From contig CAIWVP010000111.1 in the NCBI GenBank assembly GCA_903916195.1, positions 66,530 to 130,529 on the forward strand: a stretch of 64,000 nt of DNA. The letters run 5' to 3'. The position numbers and the translations under genes were made by a program. Source of the stretch: an uncultured Verrucomicrobiota bacterium (GTDB lineage: Bacteria; Verrucomicrobiota; Verrucomicrobiia; Limisphaerales; UBA9464). The notes beneath the pieces are model-generated. The model had not been told where the DNA came from and did not search any database. It saw nothing but the letters and a program-made list of their open reading frames with translations. This document shows positions 44,711 through 54,011 of this stretch, piece after piece; positions within the stretch are counted from its first letter, which is position 1, and each line of letters opens with the position of its first letter.

Positions 44711-45193
44711 TCAAGGCCCGCCCACCTTCGACGCCTGGCGCTGAACCAGCACCGGCCGCGCTAGCAGCATCACGGAACGGTTCTGCGTGCTTGCGGTGGA
44801 CTTCCGGAATGCCTTGCCGACCAGCGGGATCTTGGCGAATCCCGGGACCTCGAGCCTGGCACCATCGCGGACGGTCCGGTTGAAGCTCGTCAGCAGGAAG
44901 AAGCCGTCGTTGTCCTTGATGCGGCGCTGTCCGGTGAACGTCGTCGTCCGTTCGGCCGCGTTGCTGATCGCGCTGTCCGATAGGTCGAATTCGATGTGCC
45001 AGCCGTCCGAGAACGCCGTCGCCCTCAGGTTCAACGACAAGCCGACGGTCCTGCGGTCGATCTGGGTGACCAGGTCTTTTCCGGTCTGCGGTTCCCGGAC
45101 AATAAGCGGTTGCTCGACGATCTGGCCGCTCGTGAACTTAGTCGTTGTCCCTGATGAAACGGCGCCCGCTGTCGGGTCTCCAGAAGTCTTCAC
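44711..45193 (-). CDS. Short secretin-domain-like protein
   Basis: 160 aa from GTG at 45193, one nucleotide after the upstream antitoxin stop. The open frame extends farther upstream but there it is antisense-like to the HTH gene, so the longer form is rejected. The C-terminal part, RLEVPGFAKIPLVGKAFRKS followed by RSVMLLARPVLVQ, resembles the end of secretins of type II secretion and filamentous phages, where vP-x-L-x-x-I-P-x-L-G-x-x-F precedes the last beta strand. The preceding region also fits a beta-barrel-like alternation. It lacks the N-terminal secretin domains and has no clear signal peptide, so it is probably a remnant or a minimal homologue. Confidence 0.5.
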   Translation of the reverse strand: MKTSGDPTAGAVSSGTTTKFTSGQIVEQPLIVREPQTGKDLVTQIDRRTVGLSLNLRATAFSDGWHIEFDLSDSAISNAAERTTTFTGQRRIKDNDGFFLLTSFNRTVRDGARLEVPGFAKIPLVGKAFRKSTASTQNRSVMLLARPVLVQRQASKVGGP

Positions 45194-45194
45194 A

Positions 45195-45545
45195 TCACGC
45201 CGCTTCCAGCACGATGTGCGGATGCATCCCGGCGATCCTGAGCAACACCTGGGCCGCTCCGCTGGGTCTGCGGGTGCCTTGTTCCCAGTGGTGCAAGGTG
45301 CGGAGGCTGATGCCCAGCAAGCCGGCGAACTTGGCTTGGGAAAGTCCGAGCTTCTGCCGCGTGGCGGCGACCGCCGTCTGCCAGTCCGCATGTTGCTGTT
45401 TCTGGAAGGACCGAGGATCCACCGGTCGGCGGCTGCGTCGGCCCTTGCCATCGACCACAACTTCCCAGACCCGCGCCGGGGCAGCTTCACCGCGCTCGAT
45501 GCATTGTTTTGCGGCGATCATCTCATGGAGGCTTCGTGGTTTCAT
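45195..45545 (-). CDS. HTH antitoxin of a HigBA/RelE-type module
   Basis: 116 aa. The C-terminal half has a Cro/CI-type helix-turn-helix: TRQKLGLSQAKFAGLLGISL followed by RTLHHWEQGTRRPSGAAQVL. The N-terminal half is Lys/Arg rich with KGRRSRRPVDPRSF. This layout fits antitoxins encoded downstream of a RelE-like toxin. The ATG at 45545 overlaps the toxin stop as ATGA. It would bind its own promoter by family. Confidence 0.8.
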   Translation of the reverse strand: MKPRSLHEMIAAKQCIERGEAAPARVWEVVVDGKGRRSRRPVDPRSFQKQQHADWQTAVAATRQKLGLSQAKFAGLLGISLRTLHHWEQGTRRPSGAAQVLLRIAGMHPHIVLEAA

Positions 45546-45868
45546 GGTTTCACTTTCCGTCTCAGCTTCTTCAAATCGTCCGCGCCGAGGTCTTCCTTCT
45601 GGTTCTTCGCATAGATGTCCAACAGCAAGATCTTCGCGTCGGATATCCACCAGAAGTAGATGACGCGAGCGCCGCCGCGTTTGCCGCGTCCGGACGACGC
45701 CCATCGCAGTTTGCGCAGCCCGCCGGAGCGGGGGATGACCTTACCGGACCCGGGATGTGCCTCGAGCCAGTCCATGAGGGCGAAGAGTTCCGGCTCGTCC
45801 AGCAACTCCATCCGGCGGCGATGGAACACTTCATCCTCGATGAACAGCAGGTAAGAGCTATACGCCAA
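45542..45868 (-). CDS. RelE/HigB-like toxin
   Basis: 108 aa. The core GGLRKLRWASSGRGKRGGAR then VIYFWW, with LLLDIYAKNQKEDL near the end, matches the RelE/HigB branch that carries G-x-R-K-x-R and G-K-R-G-G-x-R motifs. Such toxins cut ribosome-bound mRNA. An in-frame stop lies just upstream, leaving TTG at 45868 as the only plausible start, and no ribosome-binding site precedes it. Expression may therefore be low. Toxin-before-antitoxin order is typical of HigBA. Confidence 0.8.
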   Translation of the reverse strand: MAYSSYLLFIEDEVFHRRRMELLDEPELFALMDWLEAHPGSGKVIPRSGGLRKLRWASSGRGKRGGARVIYFWWISDAKILLLDIYAKNQKEDLGADDLKKLRRKVKP

Positions 45869-46022
45869 TGGAGGAGCCGCTCAAGCGAACTTTGCGTCCG
45901 ACAGCGCGGACGGGACGCCATGAGGCCGTTGACCGGACCGGCCTGACCGCCACGAGCACGGGATGGCCGGACGTTGCATTCACGGTTTGTCCTCCGCGCG
46001 GCCCCTGCCTAGTCTCGCGCCG

Positions 46023-47378
46023 ATGTTCGATTCCCTGAGCGGCAAGTTCCAGAACGTGTTCCGCAACCTGCGCGGTCTCGGCAAGATCTCCGAGTCCAAC
46101 GTCAGCGACGCGCTCCGCGACGTGCGCCTCGCGCTGCTGGATGCCGACGTCAATTTCAAGGTCGCCAAGGAGTTCATCGAACGCGTCCGGGAACAGGCCA
46201 TCGGACAGCAGGTCATCCAGTCGGTCCATCCGGGCCAGCAGATGGTCAAGATCATCCACGACGAGCTCGTGGGCCTGCTCGGCTCGGAGAACGCCGCGCT
46301 CCAGCTCACCGGGAAGCCGTCCTGCATCCTGATGTGCGGTCTCCACGGCTCGGGCAAGACCACCAGTTCCGGCAAGCTCGCCCGTCTGCTCCAGAAGCAG
46401 GGCAAGAAGGTCCTGCTGGTGGCCGCCGACGTCTACCGGCCCGCCGCCATGGACCAGCTCGCCACGCTCGGCGCGAAGCTGGAGGTCCCGGTCTTCGTGC
46501 AGCAGGGCGAGACCGACGTGCTCAAGATCGCGCGCGAGGCGCTGGTCTTCGCCGCCGCGAACGACCGCGACACGGTCATCTTCGACACCGCCGGGCGGCT
46601 GCAGATCGACGAGCCGCTCGTCCAGGAGCTCGTCCGTCTGCGCGACCTCGTCCGGCCGCAGGAGATCCTGCTGGTGATCGATGCCGCGACCGGCCAGGAG
46701 GCGGTGAACGTCGCCGCGCACTTCGACAAGGCGCTCGGCGTGACCGGCGCGGTGCTCACCAAGCTCGACGGCGATGCCCGTGGCGGCGCGGCGCTCTCGT
46801 TCCGCAGCGTGGTCGGCAAGCCGATCAAGTTCATGGGCGTGGGCGAGAAGCTCGAGGACCTCGAGCCGTTCCATCCGGAGCGCATGGCGCAGCGCATCCT
46901 CGGCATGGGCGACGTCGTGAGCCTGGTCGAGAAGGCGGCCGAGACCATCGACCAGGCGAAGGCGATGGAGCTCGAGGAGAAGATGCGTCGCGGCCTCTTC
47001 ACCATGGATGATTTCCTCACCCAGCTCCGCGAGATGAAGAAGATGGGGCCGATGGAGAACCTCATCGGCATGCTCCCGGGCGGGGCCGAGATGGTGAAGA
47101 GCGTGGATATCTCGAAGAGCGAGAAAGAATTCCGTCGCATGGAGGGCATCCTCTGCGCGATGACGCCGAAGGAGCGCGCCACCCCGCAGATCCTCAACGC
47201 CAAGCGCCGCATCCGCATCGCCAAGGGCAGCGGCGTGAACGTGGCCGAGGTGAACAACGTCTTGCGCCGCTTCGACGAGATGCAGGGCATGATGAAGAAG
47301 CTGGGCAAGATGCAGAAGATGCTCGGCAAGTTCGGCGGCAAGATGCCCGGCATGCCCCCGATGGGCCTCGGCCGCTGA
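46023..47378 (+). CDS. ffh: Signal recognition particle protein Ffh
   Basis: 451 aa. The N domain (MFDSLSGKFQNVFRNLRG) precedes a G domain with GLHGSGKTTSSGKLARLL (G1), DTAGRLQIDE (G3) and TKLDGDARGG (G4). The M domain is methionine-rich (MQGMMKKLGKMQKMLGKFGG) and includes RRIRIAKGSGVNVAEVN, the SRP-RNA binding part. Ffh binds signal sequences on ribosomes and delivers them to FtsY. The length is normal. Confidence 0.97.
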   Translation: MFDSLSGKFQNVFRNLRGLGKISESNVSDALRDVRLALLDADVNFKVAKEFIERVREQAIGQQVIQSVHPGQQMVKIIHDELVGLLGSENAALQLTGKPSCILMCGLHGSGKTTSSGKLARLLQKQGKKVLLVAADVYRPAAMDQLATLGAKLEVPVFVQQGETDVLKIAREALVFAAANDRDTVIFDTAGRLQIDEPLVQELVRLRDLVRPQEILLVIDAATGQEAVNVAAHFDKALGVTGAVLTKLDGDARGGAALSFRSVVGKPIKFMGVGEKLEDLEPFHPERMAQRILGMGDVVSLVEKAAETIDQAKAMELEEKMRRGLFTMDDFLTQLREMKKMGPMENLIGMLPGGAEMVKSVDISKSEKEFRRMEGILCAMTPKERATPQILNAKRRIRIAKGSGVNVAEVNNVLRRFDEMQGMMKKLGKMQKMLGKFGGKMPGMPPMGLGR

Positions 47379-47432
47379 CAGGAGGCTTTTCCGTATCGGC
47401 CTTTCTGCAGATCCTTCGACCCCTCTCCTGCC

Positions 47433-48776
47433 ATGCCCCGCATCACACGTCTGTCCATCGAAGACATCCGCTTCCCGACCTCGCGCGAGCTCGACGGGTC
47501 GGACGCGATGAACCCGGATCCGGATTACTCGTCGGCCTATGTCGTCCTGCACACCGACGGGACCACCATCGCGACCGGCGGCGCCTCGGTGCCCTTGGAG
47601 GGCCATGGATCCACCTTCACCATCGGGCGCGGGAACGAGATCGTCTGCGCGGCGATCCGGGCGCACGAGCATCTGGTGGTCGGCCGCACGTTGGAGGAGT
47701 TCGCCGCGGATCCCGGGGCGTTCTGGCGGTCGCTCACCAGCGATTCGCAGTTGCGTTGGATCGGGCCGGACAAGGGCGCGGTGCATCTCGCGCTGGCGGC
47801 CATCGTCAACGCGCTCTGGGACCTCTATGCGAAGGCGGAGGGCAAACCGCTGTGGCGGCTGGTGGCCGACTTCACGCCCGAGCAGTTCGTCCGCTGCGTG
47901 GATTTCCGTTATCTCACCGATGCGATCACGCCCGAGGAGGCGCTGGCGATGTTGCGGGCGTTGGAACCGACCAAGGCCGGACGGATCGCGCGGCTCGAGG
48001 CCGAGGGATATCCCGCCTACACGACCAGCGCCGGCTGGCTCGGTTATCCGGACGACAAGATCCGCCGGCTCTGCCGCGAGGCCGTCGCCGAGGGCTGGAC
48101 GCACATCAAGGTGAAGGTCGGCCGCGATCTGGCCGACGATGTGCGCCGCCTCACCATCATCCGCGAGGAGATCGGCTGGGACCGCAAGCTGATGGTGGAC
48201 GCCAACCAGGTCTGGGACGTGCCGCAGGCCATCGCGTGGATGCGCGAGTTGGCGCGGTTCCAGCCGTGGTGGATCGAGGAACCGACCTCGCCCGACGACG
48301 TGCTCGGCCACGCCGCCATCGCGCGGGCGATGGAGCCGCTGGGCATCGGCGTCGCCACCGGCGAGCACGGGATGAACCGGATCCTCTTCAAGCAGCTGCT
48401 CCAGGCACGGGCGATCTCGTTCTGCCAGATCGATTCGTGCCGGTTGGGCGGCGTGAACGAGAACCTCGCCGTGCTGCTGTTGGCGGCGAAGGCGGGCGTC
48501 CCGGTCTGCCCGCACGCCGGCGGCGTCGGTCTCTGCGAGTTCGTCCAGCATCTCTCGATGGTGGACTTCATCAGCGTCAGCGGCTCGTGGGACGGTCGCG
48601 TGTGCGAGTTCGTGGACCATCTGCACGAGCACTTCATCGAGCCCTGCCGCATCCGGGGCGGGCGTTATCTGGCGCCGGTGATGCCGGGCTACAGCACGGA
48701 GATGCTGGCCGCGAGCCGGGCGACGTTCGCGTATCCCGACGGAGCGGCGTGGAAGAGCGGCCCGACCGCGGCCTGA
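47433..48776 (+). CDS. Enolase-superfamily dehydratase, L-fuconate dehydratase-like
   Basis: 447 aa. The opening [20 protein letters not shown] with [16 protein letters not shown] is characteristic of the L-fuconate dehydratase/ENOSF1 group. The active-site set is visible: the Lys pair in [10 protein letters not shown], metal ligands in [22 protein letters not shown] and GEHGMNR, and the catalytic His region [20 protein letters not shown]. It dehydrates a sugar acid to a 2-keto-3-deoxy acid. No other fucose genes are next to it; the convergent SSS symporter could supply the sugar but this is inference. Confidence 0.88.
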   Translation: MPRITRLSIEDIRFPTSRELDGSDAMNPDPDYSSAYVVLHTDGTTIATGGASVPLEGHGSTFTIGRGNEIVCAAIRAHEHLVVGRTLEEFAADPGAFWRSLTSDSQLRWIGPDKGAVHLALAAIVNALWDLYAKAEGKPLWRLVADFTPEQFVRCVDFRYLTDAITPEEALAMLRALEPTKAGRIARLEAEGYPAYTTSAGWLGYPDDKIRRLCREAVAEGWTHIKVKVGRDLADDVRRLTIIREEIGWDRKLMVDANQVWDVPQAIAWMRELARFQPWWIEEPTSPDDVLGHAAIARAMEPLGIGVATGEHGMNRILFKQLLQARAISFCQIDSCRLGGVNENLAVLLLAAKAGVPVCPHAGGVGLCEFVQHLSMVDFISVSGSWDGRVCEFVDHLHEHFIEPCRIRGGRYLAPVMPGYSTEMLAASRATFAYPDGAAWKSGPTAA

Positions 48777-48822
48777 ACCGCGATCCGACGCGATCCGGCG
48801 CGGCCGGGTCCGGCCGACCGGT

Positions 48823-50613
48823 TCAGCGGAGCGACAAACGGCGCCAGCAGCGGGCCACGCCGATGCCGCCGATGACCACGATCACGCCCATGCCCAGCGC
48901 GGCGACGCGTTGGCCGTAGAGCCAGTAGCCGGTGGCGAAGATCAGCGCCCAGATCCAGGCCGTCGCAAAGGCCGCGGCGAGCAGGCCCGCCGCCATGTCG
49001 CTCTTCTGGCCGCGGTGCGTCATCTGGACGCGCTCGTGCTCGGCCCTTTCCAGGACCGGTCCCCAGCCGAGCTTTCCGGGCTGGATCTTCTGGTAGAACT
49101 TCCGCAGCGTCTCCACGTCCGTGGGCGGGGTCACGAAGGCGACGAAGATCCACGAGGCGGTCGTGACGGCGACACCGATCACCAATTGCATCGTCGGGGC
49201 CGGGGCGCCGCCGTTCTTGTTCCAAACGAAGAAGACGATCGCCATCAGGAACGAGACGGCCATCGCGGTGATCTCCGCGGCGGCGTTCACGCGCCACCAG
49301 AACCAGCGCAAGAGCAGCAGCAATCCGGTGCCCGAGCCGATCTGGAGCAACAGTTCGAAGGAGCTCAGGGCGTCCTTGAGGACGAGGGCGAGAGCGCAGG
49401 CGGCGCCCATCAGCAGCGGCGTCGCGAGGCGGCCGACCCACACCAACTCGGTCTCGCTGGCGCCGGGCTTGATGAAGCGTTTGTAGAGGTCGTTCACCAG
49501 GATGCTGGAGCCCCAGTTCACCTGGGTGGACATCGTGCTCATGTAGGCGGCGATCAGCGAGGTGACGACGATGCCCATCAGGCCCGCGGGCAGGAAGGTG
49601 AGCATCGCCGGATAGGCGAGGTCGTGCTGGACGATCCGCGGGTCGAGTTCCGGGAAGGCCTTCTGGAGCGAGGCGACGTCGGGGAACACGATCAACGAGG
49701 CCAGCGCCACGAGGATCCACGGCCACGGGCGGAGGGCGTAATGCATCACGTTGAAGAACAGCGTCGCGCCCACGGCATGGTTCTCGTTCTTGGCCGCGAG
49801 CACGCGTTGCACGACGTAGCCGCCGCCGCCGGGCTCGGCGCCCGGATAGTAGGCGGACCACCATTGGATCAGCAGCGGGAACAAGAACACGGCGCCGAAG
49901 GTCTCCGACGAGACCTTGGAGAGGTCGGGCAAAAGGTCGAGATGGCCGGCGACGTCCGGGTGGGCGAGCAGCTTGGAGAGGCCGCCGACCTGGGGGAGGT
50001 TCACCACGTGGACCGCTGCCCAGACCGCGCCGACCATCGCGATGATGAACTGCACGAGATCGGTCAACAGCACGCCGGTGAGGCCGCCGACCATGCTGTA
50101 GGCCACGGTCACCACCGACGCGATGGCGATGGTCTGGAGCGGCGTGAGGCCGAGCATCACGCCGCCGATCTTGATCGCCGCGAGGGTGACGTTGGCCATG
50201 ATGACGACGTTGAAGAAGACGCCCAGGTAGACGGCGCGGAAGCCGCGGAGGAAGGCGGCGGGCCGGCCGGAGTAGCGCAGCTCGTAGAACTCGATGTCCG
50301 TGAGCACGTCGCTCCGGCGCCACAGCTTCGCGTAGAGGAAGACGGTGGTGGTGCCGGTCAGCAGGAAGGACCACCAGATCCAGTTCCCGAACACGCCGTC
50401 GCGCCGGACGATGCCGGTCACGAGGTTGGGGGTGTCGGTCGCGAAGGTGGTCGCCACCATCGACGTGCCCAGCAGCCACCACGGCATCGAGCGACCGGAG
50501 AGGAAATAGCTGTCGTAGTCCTTGCCGGCGGAACGGCCGACGAACAACCCGATCGCGAGGTAGATCGCGAACGCCACGGCCATGATGGTCCAATCGAGCG
50601 AGGAGAGGTGCAT
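48823..50613 (-). CDS. Sodium:solute symporter (SSS family)
   Basis: 596 aa with about 14 membrane helices. Landmarks are GRSAGKDYDSYFLSGRSMPW near helix 2, then WWLLGTSMVATTFATDTP, VVQRVLAAKNENHAV, and MGIVVTSLIAAYMSTMSTQV then NWGSSILVNDLYK, which is the SSS signature with the sodium-site Ser/Thr. The substrate is probably a sugar or sugar acid given the convergent fuconate-dehydratase-like gene, but that is weak. The ATG at 50613 is chosen; upstream in-frame codons add only polar residues. Confidence 0.9.
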   Translation of the reverse strand: MHLSSLDWTIMAVAFAIYLAIGLFVGRSAGKDYDSYFLSGRSMPWWLLGTSMVATTFATDTPNLVTGIVRRDGVFGNWIWWSFLLTGTTTVFLYAKLWRRSDVLTDIEFYELRYSGRPAAFLRGFRAVYLGVFFNVVIMANVTLAAIKIGGVMLGLTPLQTIAIASVVTVAYSMVGGLTGVLLTDLVQFIIAMVGAVWAAVHVVNLPQVGGLSKLLAHPDVAGHLDLLPDLSKVSSETFGAVFLFPLLIQWWSAYYPGAEPGGGGYVVQRVLAAKNENHAVGATLFFNVMHYALRPWPWILVALASLIVFPDVASLQKAFPELDPRIVQHDLAYPAMLTFLPAGLMGIVVTSLIAAYMSTMSTQVNWGSSILVNDLYKRFIKPGASETELVWVGRLATPLLMGAACALALVLKDALSSFELLLQIGSGTGLLLLLRWFWWRVNAAAEITAMAVSFLMAIVFFVWNKNGGAPAPTMQLVIGVAVTTASWIFVAFVTPPTDVETLRKFYQKIQPGKLGWGPVLERAEHERVQMTHRGQKSDMAAGLLAAAFATAWIWALIFATGYWLYGQRVAALGMGVIVVIGGIGVARCWRRLSLR

Positions 50614-50750
50614 GAGGGGAAGGGGATCCGAACCGCCCGATTGGACCAAGATCCGCACCGCTTTTGCCACCGGAATGTCACAGGGGCCGGGATCCCGACG
50701 AGACGGGGCTCAGATGCTCCCGGGGCCGCGAGGAGAAGTCACGGACGGGC

Positions 50751-50791
50751 GGCAGCTCGTCCCTACCCTCATGGGTAGGGTCCGCGCTGCC
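50751..50791. repeat. Nested inverted repeat
   Basis: A perfect eight-pair stem CCCTACCC / GGGTAGGG with a TCAT loop is flanked by a second arm GGCAGC / GCTGCC with short internal loops. It would fold as a two-level hairpin. Confidence 0.7.
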
Positions 50792-50897
50792 GCGCGGCCC
50801 CATCTGTCCCCGCGGGTCCCGCTCAGGCGACTTCCACGGGGCGGAAGTCGTTGCCGACCTCCGCGACCATGGATTCTTGGGGGAAGAGCCCGAACCC

Positions 50898-50927
50898 GAC
50901 GCGGAGGCCATCCTCGGCCTCCGCGTC
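50898..50927. repeat. Perfect 12-bp inverted repeat
   Basis: GACGCGGAGGCC and GGCCTCCGCGTC form a perfect stem around the loop ATCCTC. Confidence 0.75.
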
Positions 50928-50981
50928 GCTCGCGCCGACCTGCGATGCAGCGGAGCGTCATCAACTCTTCGGAACCGATGG

Positions 50982-51043
50982 ATCTGGAAAGTAGGAAAAC
51001 AGGAACGGACCCGGCAAAGCCCCCGTTTTCCTGCTTTCCAGAT
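50982..51043. repeat. 19-bp inverted repeat, possible dispersed element
   Basis: ATCTGGAAAGTAGGAAAAC pairs with GTTTTCCTGCTTTCCAGAT through 19 positions with one G-T wobble, around a 24-nt loop. The A/G-rich arm differs in composition from the high-GC surroundings, as expected of a mobile or REP-like element. Confidence 0.65.
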
Positions 51044-51177
51044 TCTCTCTCCGCCCCGTGTTTTCATCCGAGCCAGCGTGACTCCGTCCAGGCTACCTTG
51101 TCCGTCACTTCCGATAGCACCCTGCTCGCAGGCGAGGCTTGCCTCGGGACACGGCGATCCGCAGCCTCGGGCCGCCC

Positions 51178-52581
51178 ATGAGTCCGCTCGACCGCTTCCT
51201 CATCGCGCCGCGCTGCGTGCCGGTGCTCGACCCTGTCTTCCGTCCCGCCTCGCTGGCCACGCGGGCCTTCGCTGCGGAGGCCACCGTGCCGGTGACGCTC
51301 GCGCTGGAACAGGCCGATGGATCGGTCTTCCACCATCCGTTCCGCGTGCTCGCCGGCACCCATCCCGACGCCGCGGCGGCCAACCCCTACTTCACCGAGC
51401 GCCTCGCCAAGTTCCTGCTCTGGGCCTACGGCGGCTGGCGCATCCATGTCGCCGGGCCGGCCGCGCTCGCGGATGCGCTGCGTGCCCACTACACCGGCAC
51501 GGCGACCGGGCGCTTCGATTCCGAGATCATCGGGCAACGCATCTACGACCGGCCCATCGAGGTCGTCCACGCGCCGACGCCGGCGGACCTGCCGGCACCG
51601 AGGTCGGTCACGGCGCCGCTGGGACGCCACTGGGACGGCTGCCGCATCGGGTTCGACCTCGGCGGGAGCGACCGCAAGGTGGCCGCCGTCATCGACGGAC
51701 GTTGCGTCTTCAGCGAGGAGATCGTCTGGGATCCGTACTTCCAGCCGGACCCGCAGTACCATTTCGACGGCGTGATGGATTCGTTGCGCCGCGCGGCGGC
51801 GCATCTACCGCGCGTGGACGCCATCGGCGGCAGCGCCGCGGGCGTGTACGTGAACAACCGGGTGAAGGTCGCCTCGCTCTTCCGCGGCGTGCCGCAGCCG
51901 CTGTTCGACTCACGGGTGAAGGACCTCTTCCTGGAACTGCGCCGCGCCTGGGACGGCATCCCCTTCGACGTGGTGAACGACGGCGAGGTCACCGCGCTCG
52001 CGGCGTCGATGTCGCTCGGCGTGGACTCGGTGCTCGGCATCGCGATGGGCACGAGCACGGCGGCGGGGTTCGTGACGGCGGACGGCAACATCACGTCGTG
52101 GCTGAACGAACTCGCCTTCAACCCGGCCGATTACAGCCTCGCGGCGCCGCGCGACGAGTGGAGCGGTGATCGGGGCTGCGGCGCGCAGTACTTCTCCCAG
52201 CAGGCCGTCGGACGCCTGATCGGGCCGGCGGGGATCGAGTGCGATCCGGGGCTGCCGTTGCCCGAGAAGCTCAAGCTCGTGCAGGAGTTGATGAAGGCGG
52301 ACCGCGACGTCCGCGCCGCGCGCATCTACGACACGATCGGCACCTACCTCGGCCACGGTCTGGCGCACGACGCAGATTTCTACGCGTTCGACCACGTGCT
52401 GGTGCTGGGCCGGGTGACGACCGGCGAAGGCGGCGACCTCATCCTCGCGGCCGCGCGCCGCGTGCTGGAGACGGAGTTCCCCGCGTTGGCCGAGCGCGTG
52501 CGCTTCCATACGCCCGACGAGAAGGACAAGCGCCACGGACAAGCGGTCGCCGCCGCGAGCCTGCCGGTGCTGCCACGGTGA
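51178..52581 (+). CDS. ROK-like sugar kinase family protein
   Basis: 467 aa. Residues about 160-175 have GFDLGGSDRKVAAVIDG, an actin-like ATPase phosphate-1 loop of the ROK/ASKHA type. VNDGEVTALAASMSLGV and GIAMGTSTAAGFVTADG are the equivalents of the phosphate-2 and sugar-side segments. An N-terminal extension of about 150 residues precedes this core. Catalytic activity and sugar are not determined; the zinc-binding motif of classical ROK kinases is not seen. The ATG at 51178 is preceded by the inverted-repeat region. Confidence 0.65.
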   Translation: MSPLDRFLIAPRCVPVLDPVFRPASLATRAFAAEATVPVTLALEQADGSVFHHPFRVLAGTHPDAAAANPYFTERLAKFLLWAYGGWRIHVAGPAALADALRAHYTGTATGRFDSEIIGQRIYDRPIEVVHAPTPADLPAPRSVTAPLGRHWDGCRIGFDLGGSDRKVAAVIDGRCVFSEEIVWDPYFQPDPQYHFDGVMDSLRRAAAHLPRVDAIGGSAAGVYVNNRVKVASLFRGVPQPLFDSRVKDLFLELRRAWDGIPFDVVNDGEVTALAASMSLGVDSVLGIAMGTSTAAGFVTADGNITSWLNELAFNPADYSLAAPRDEWSGDRGCGAQYFSQQAVGRLIGPAGIECDPGLPLPEKLKLVQELMKADRDVRAARIYDTIGTYLGHGLAHDADFYAFDHVLVLGRVTTGEGGDLILAAARRVLETEFPALAERVRFHTPDEKDKRHGQAVAAASLPVLPR

Positions 52582-52648
52582 ACCCGCGGTGCCCGCGACC
52601 AGGGCGGGTGCCGGTCGCCGCTCGTCGACAAGACCGTGTCCGGCCGTA

Positions 52649-53938
52649 TCAAGCCGGATCGGCAACGAGGAAGGGAGCGAACTCCGAGCGGAGGTGCGGC
52701 GGGAGCCGGACGCGGAACTTCGCCACTTCGCCGCTGTAATCGCGCTCGACGACCTGACCGACCGCGTGCAGCCGGGCGATGACGTCGGGCGCATCGTGCG
52801 GCACCGCGACGGAGACGAAATCGCGGATGGGCCGCAGCATCACGCCGAGCTCGGCCATCAGCTCGACGAAACCGGTGCGGGCCCGCGCCGAGATGCAGAC
52901 CGATCGAGGGTACCGGGCCGTGAGCCGTTCCGCCATCGCGGCGCCGGCCTCGCGGTCGACCTTGTTGAAGACCATCAGGGTCGGTTTCTCCGAGGCGCCG
53001 ATCTCCGACAGCACCTGGTCCACGGCCTCGATCTGTTGCTCGGCGTTCACGTGGCTCGCATCCACGACGTGCACCAGCAGTTCGGCCTCGACGACCTCCT
53101 CGAGCGTGGCCTTGAACGCCTCGACCAAGCCGTGCGGGAGCTTGCGGATGAACCCGACGGTGTCGGAGAGCAGGACGTTCTGGTTGGTCGGCAGGCGGAG
53201 CCGGCGGGTGGTGGGGTCGAGCGTGGCGAAGAGCTTGTCCTCGGCCAACGCGTCCGCGCCGGTCAGCGCGTTGAGCAGGGTGGATTTGCCGGCGTTGGTG
53301 TAGCCGACGATCGATGCGAGCGGCCATTGGTGGCGCTGGCGTCCGGCCCGCTGCGTCGCGCGCTGCTTGCGGACGATGGCCAGCTCGTCCTTGAGCTTGA
53401 GGATGCGCTCTGAGGTCTTGCGGCGGTCGGCCTCGAGCTGGGATTCGCCTTCGCCGCCGATGGATCCGGTGGAACCCCGTTGCCGGGAAAGGTGGGTCCA
53501 GAAGCGGGTCAACCGCGGCATCAGGTACTGGAGCTGGGCCAGTTCGACCTGCAGCTTGCCTTCGCGGGTGCGCGCGCGCTGGGCGAAGATCTCGAGGATC
53601 AGCGCGGTGCGGTCGAGCAGCTTGCACTCGAAGATCTTCTCCAGGTTGCGGCCCTGGGCGCCGGACAGCTCGTCATCGAAGATCACCGTGTCCACCTCCT
53701 GCTCCTTGCAGTACAGGGCGAACTCCTCCGCCTTGCCGGCGCCGATGTAGGTGCCTGGATGCGGCGATTCCAGCTTCTGCGTGCCGTCGCCCACGACCTG
53801 GGCGCCGACCGTTGCGGCCAGCTCGGTGAGTTCGTCGAGCGAATCGCGGACGTCCAAGGTGGTGCGGGACTTCAGCTCCACGCCGATGAGGAAGGCGCGA
53901 TGGGTTTTCTTGCCGGCGGTGTCGAGAAGGGCTTTCAA
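52649..53938 (-). CDS. hflX: Ribosome-associated GTPase HflX
   Basis: 429 aa from TTG at 53938, the only in-frame start outside the upstream ispE gene. The N-terminal HflX domain includes KLESPHPGTYIGAGKAEE and DTVIFDDELSGAQGRNLE. A helical region with RRGSTGSIGGEGESQLE-like text (RQRGSTGSIGGEGESQLEAD) follows. The G domain has GYTNAGKSTLLNAL, LLSDTVGFIRKLP and MVFNKVD. HflX splits stalled ribosomes after heat stress. The gene lies 73 nt after ispE on the same strand. Confidence 0.93.
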   Translation of the reverse strand: MKALLDTAGKKTHRAFLIGVELKSRTTLDVRDSLDELTELAATVGAQVVGDGTQKLESPHPGTYIGAGKAEEFALYCKEQEVDTVIFDDELSGAQGRNLEKIFECKLLDRTALILEIFAQRARTREGKLQVELAQLQYLMPRLTRFWTHLSRQRGSTGSIGGEGESQLEADRRKTSERILKLKDELAIVRKQRATQRAGRQRHQWPLASIVGYTNAGKSTLLNALTGADALAEDKLFATLDPTTRRLRLPTNQNVLLSDTVGFIRKLPHGLVEAFKATLEEVVEAELLVHVVDASHVNAEQQIEAVDQVLSEIGASEKPTLMVFNKVDREAGAAMAERLTARYPRSVCISARARTGFVELMAELGVMLRPIRDFVSVAVPHDAPDVIARLHAVGQVVERDYSGEVAKFRVRLPPHLRSEFAPFLVADPA

Positions 53939-54011
53939 ACTAGGTCGAGGAGCGGAGCGTAATGGAAGGCGGCGTGGTGTCCAACGGCGGTATGGCCAGG
54001 GGGGCCGGACC

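Larger units (their letters stand above)
50614..51177. other. 564-nt noncoding region rich in inverted repeats
   Basis: No convincing gene lies between the symporter start and the ROK-like gene. Three strong hairpins are present at 50751-50791, 50898-50927 and 50982-51043, listed separately. Their density is much higher than elsewhere in the window, and none is followed by a T-run, so they look like parts of dispersed repeat elements or a structured RNA. Confidence 0.6.

Noticed and set aside
45194-45490. Upstream extension of the secretin-like reading frame
   Set aside because: This part runs through the antitoxin gene in another frame and is Arg/Ser/Pro rich; GTG at 45193 just after the antitoxin stop is the better start.
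50664-51138. Open frames through the inverted-repeat region as a gene
   Set aside because: They consist of repeat-derived Arg/Pro/Ser-rich sequence with no start signal or domain, and one runs out of frame into the ROK-like gene.
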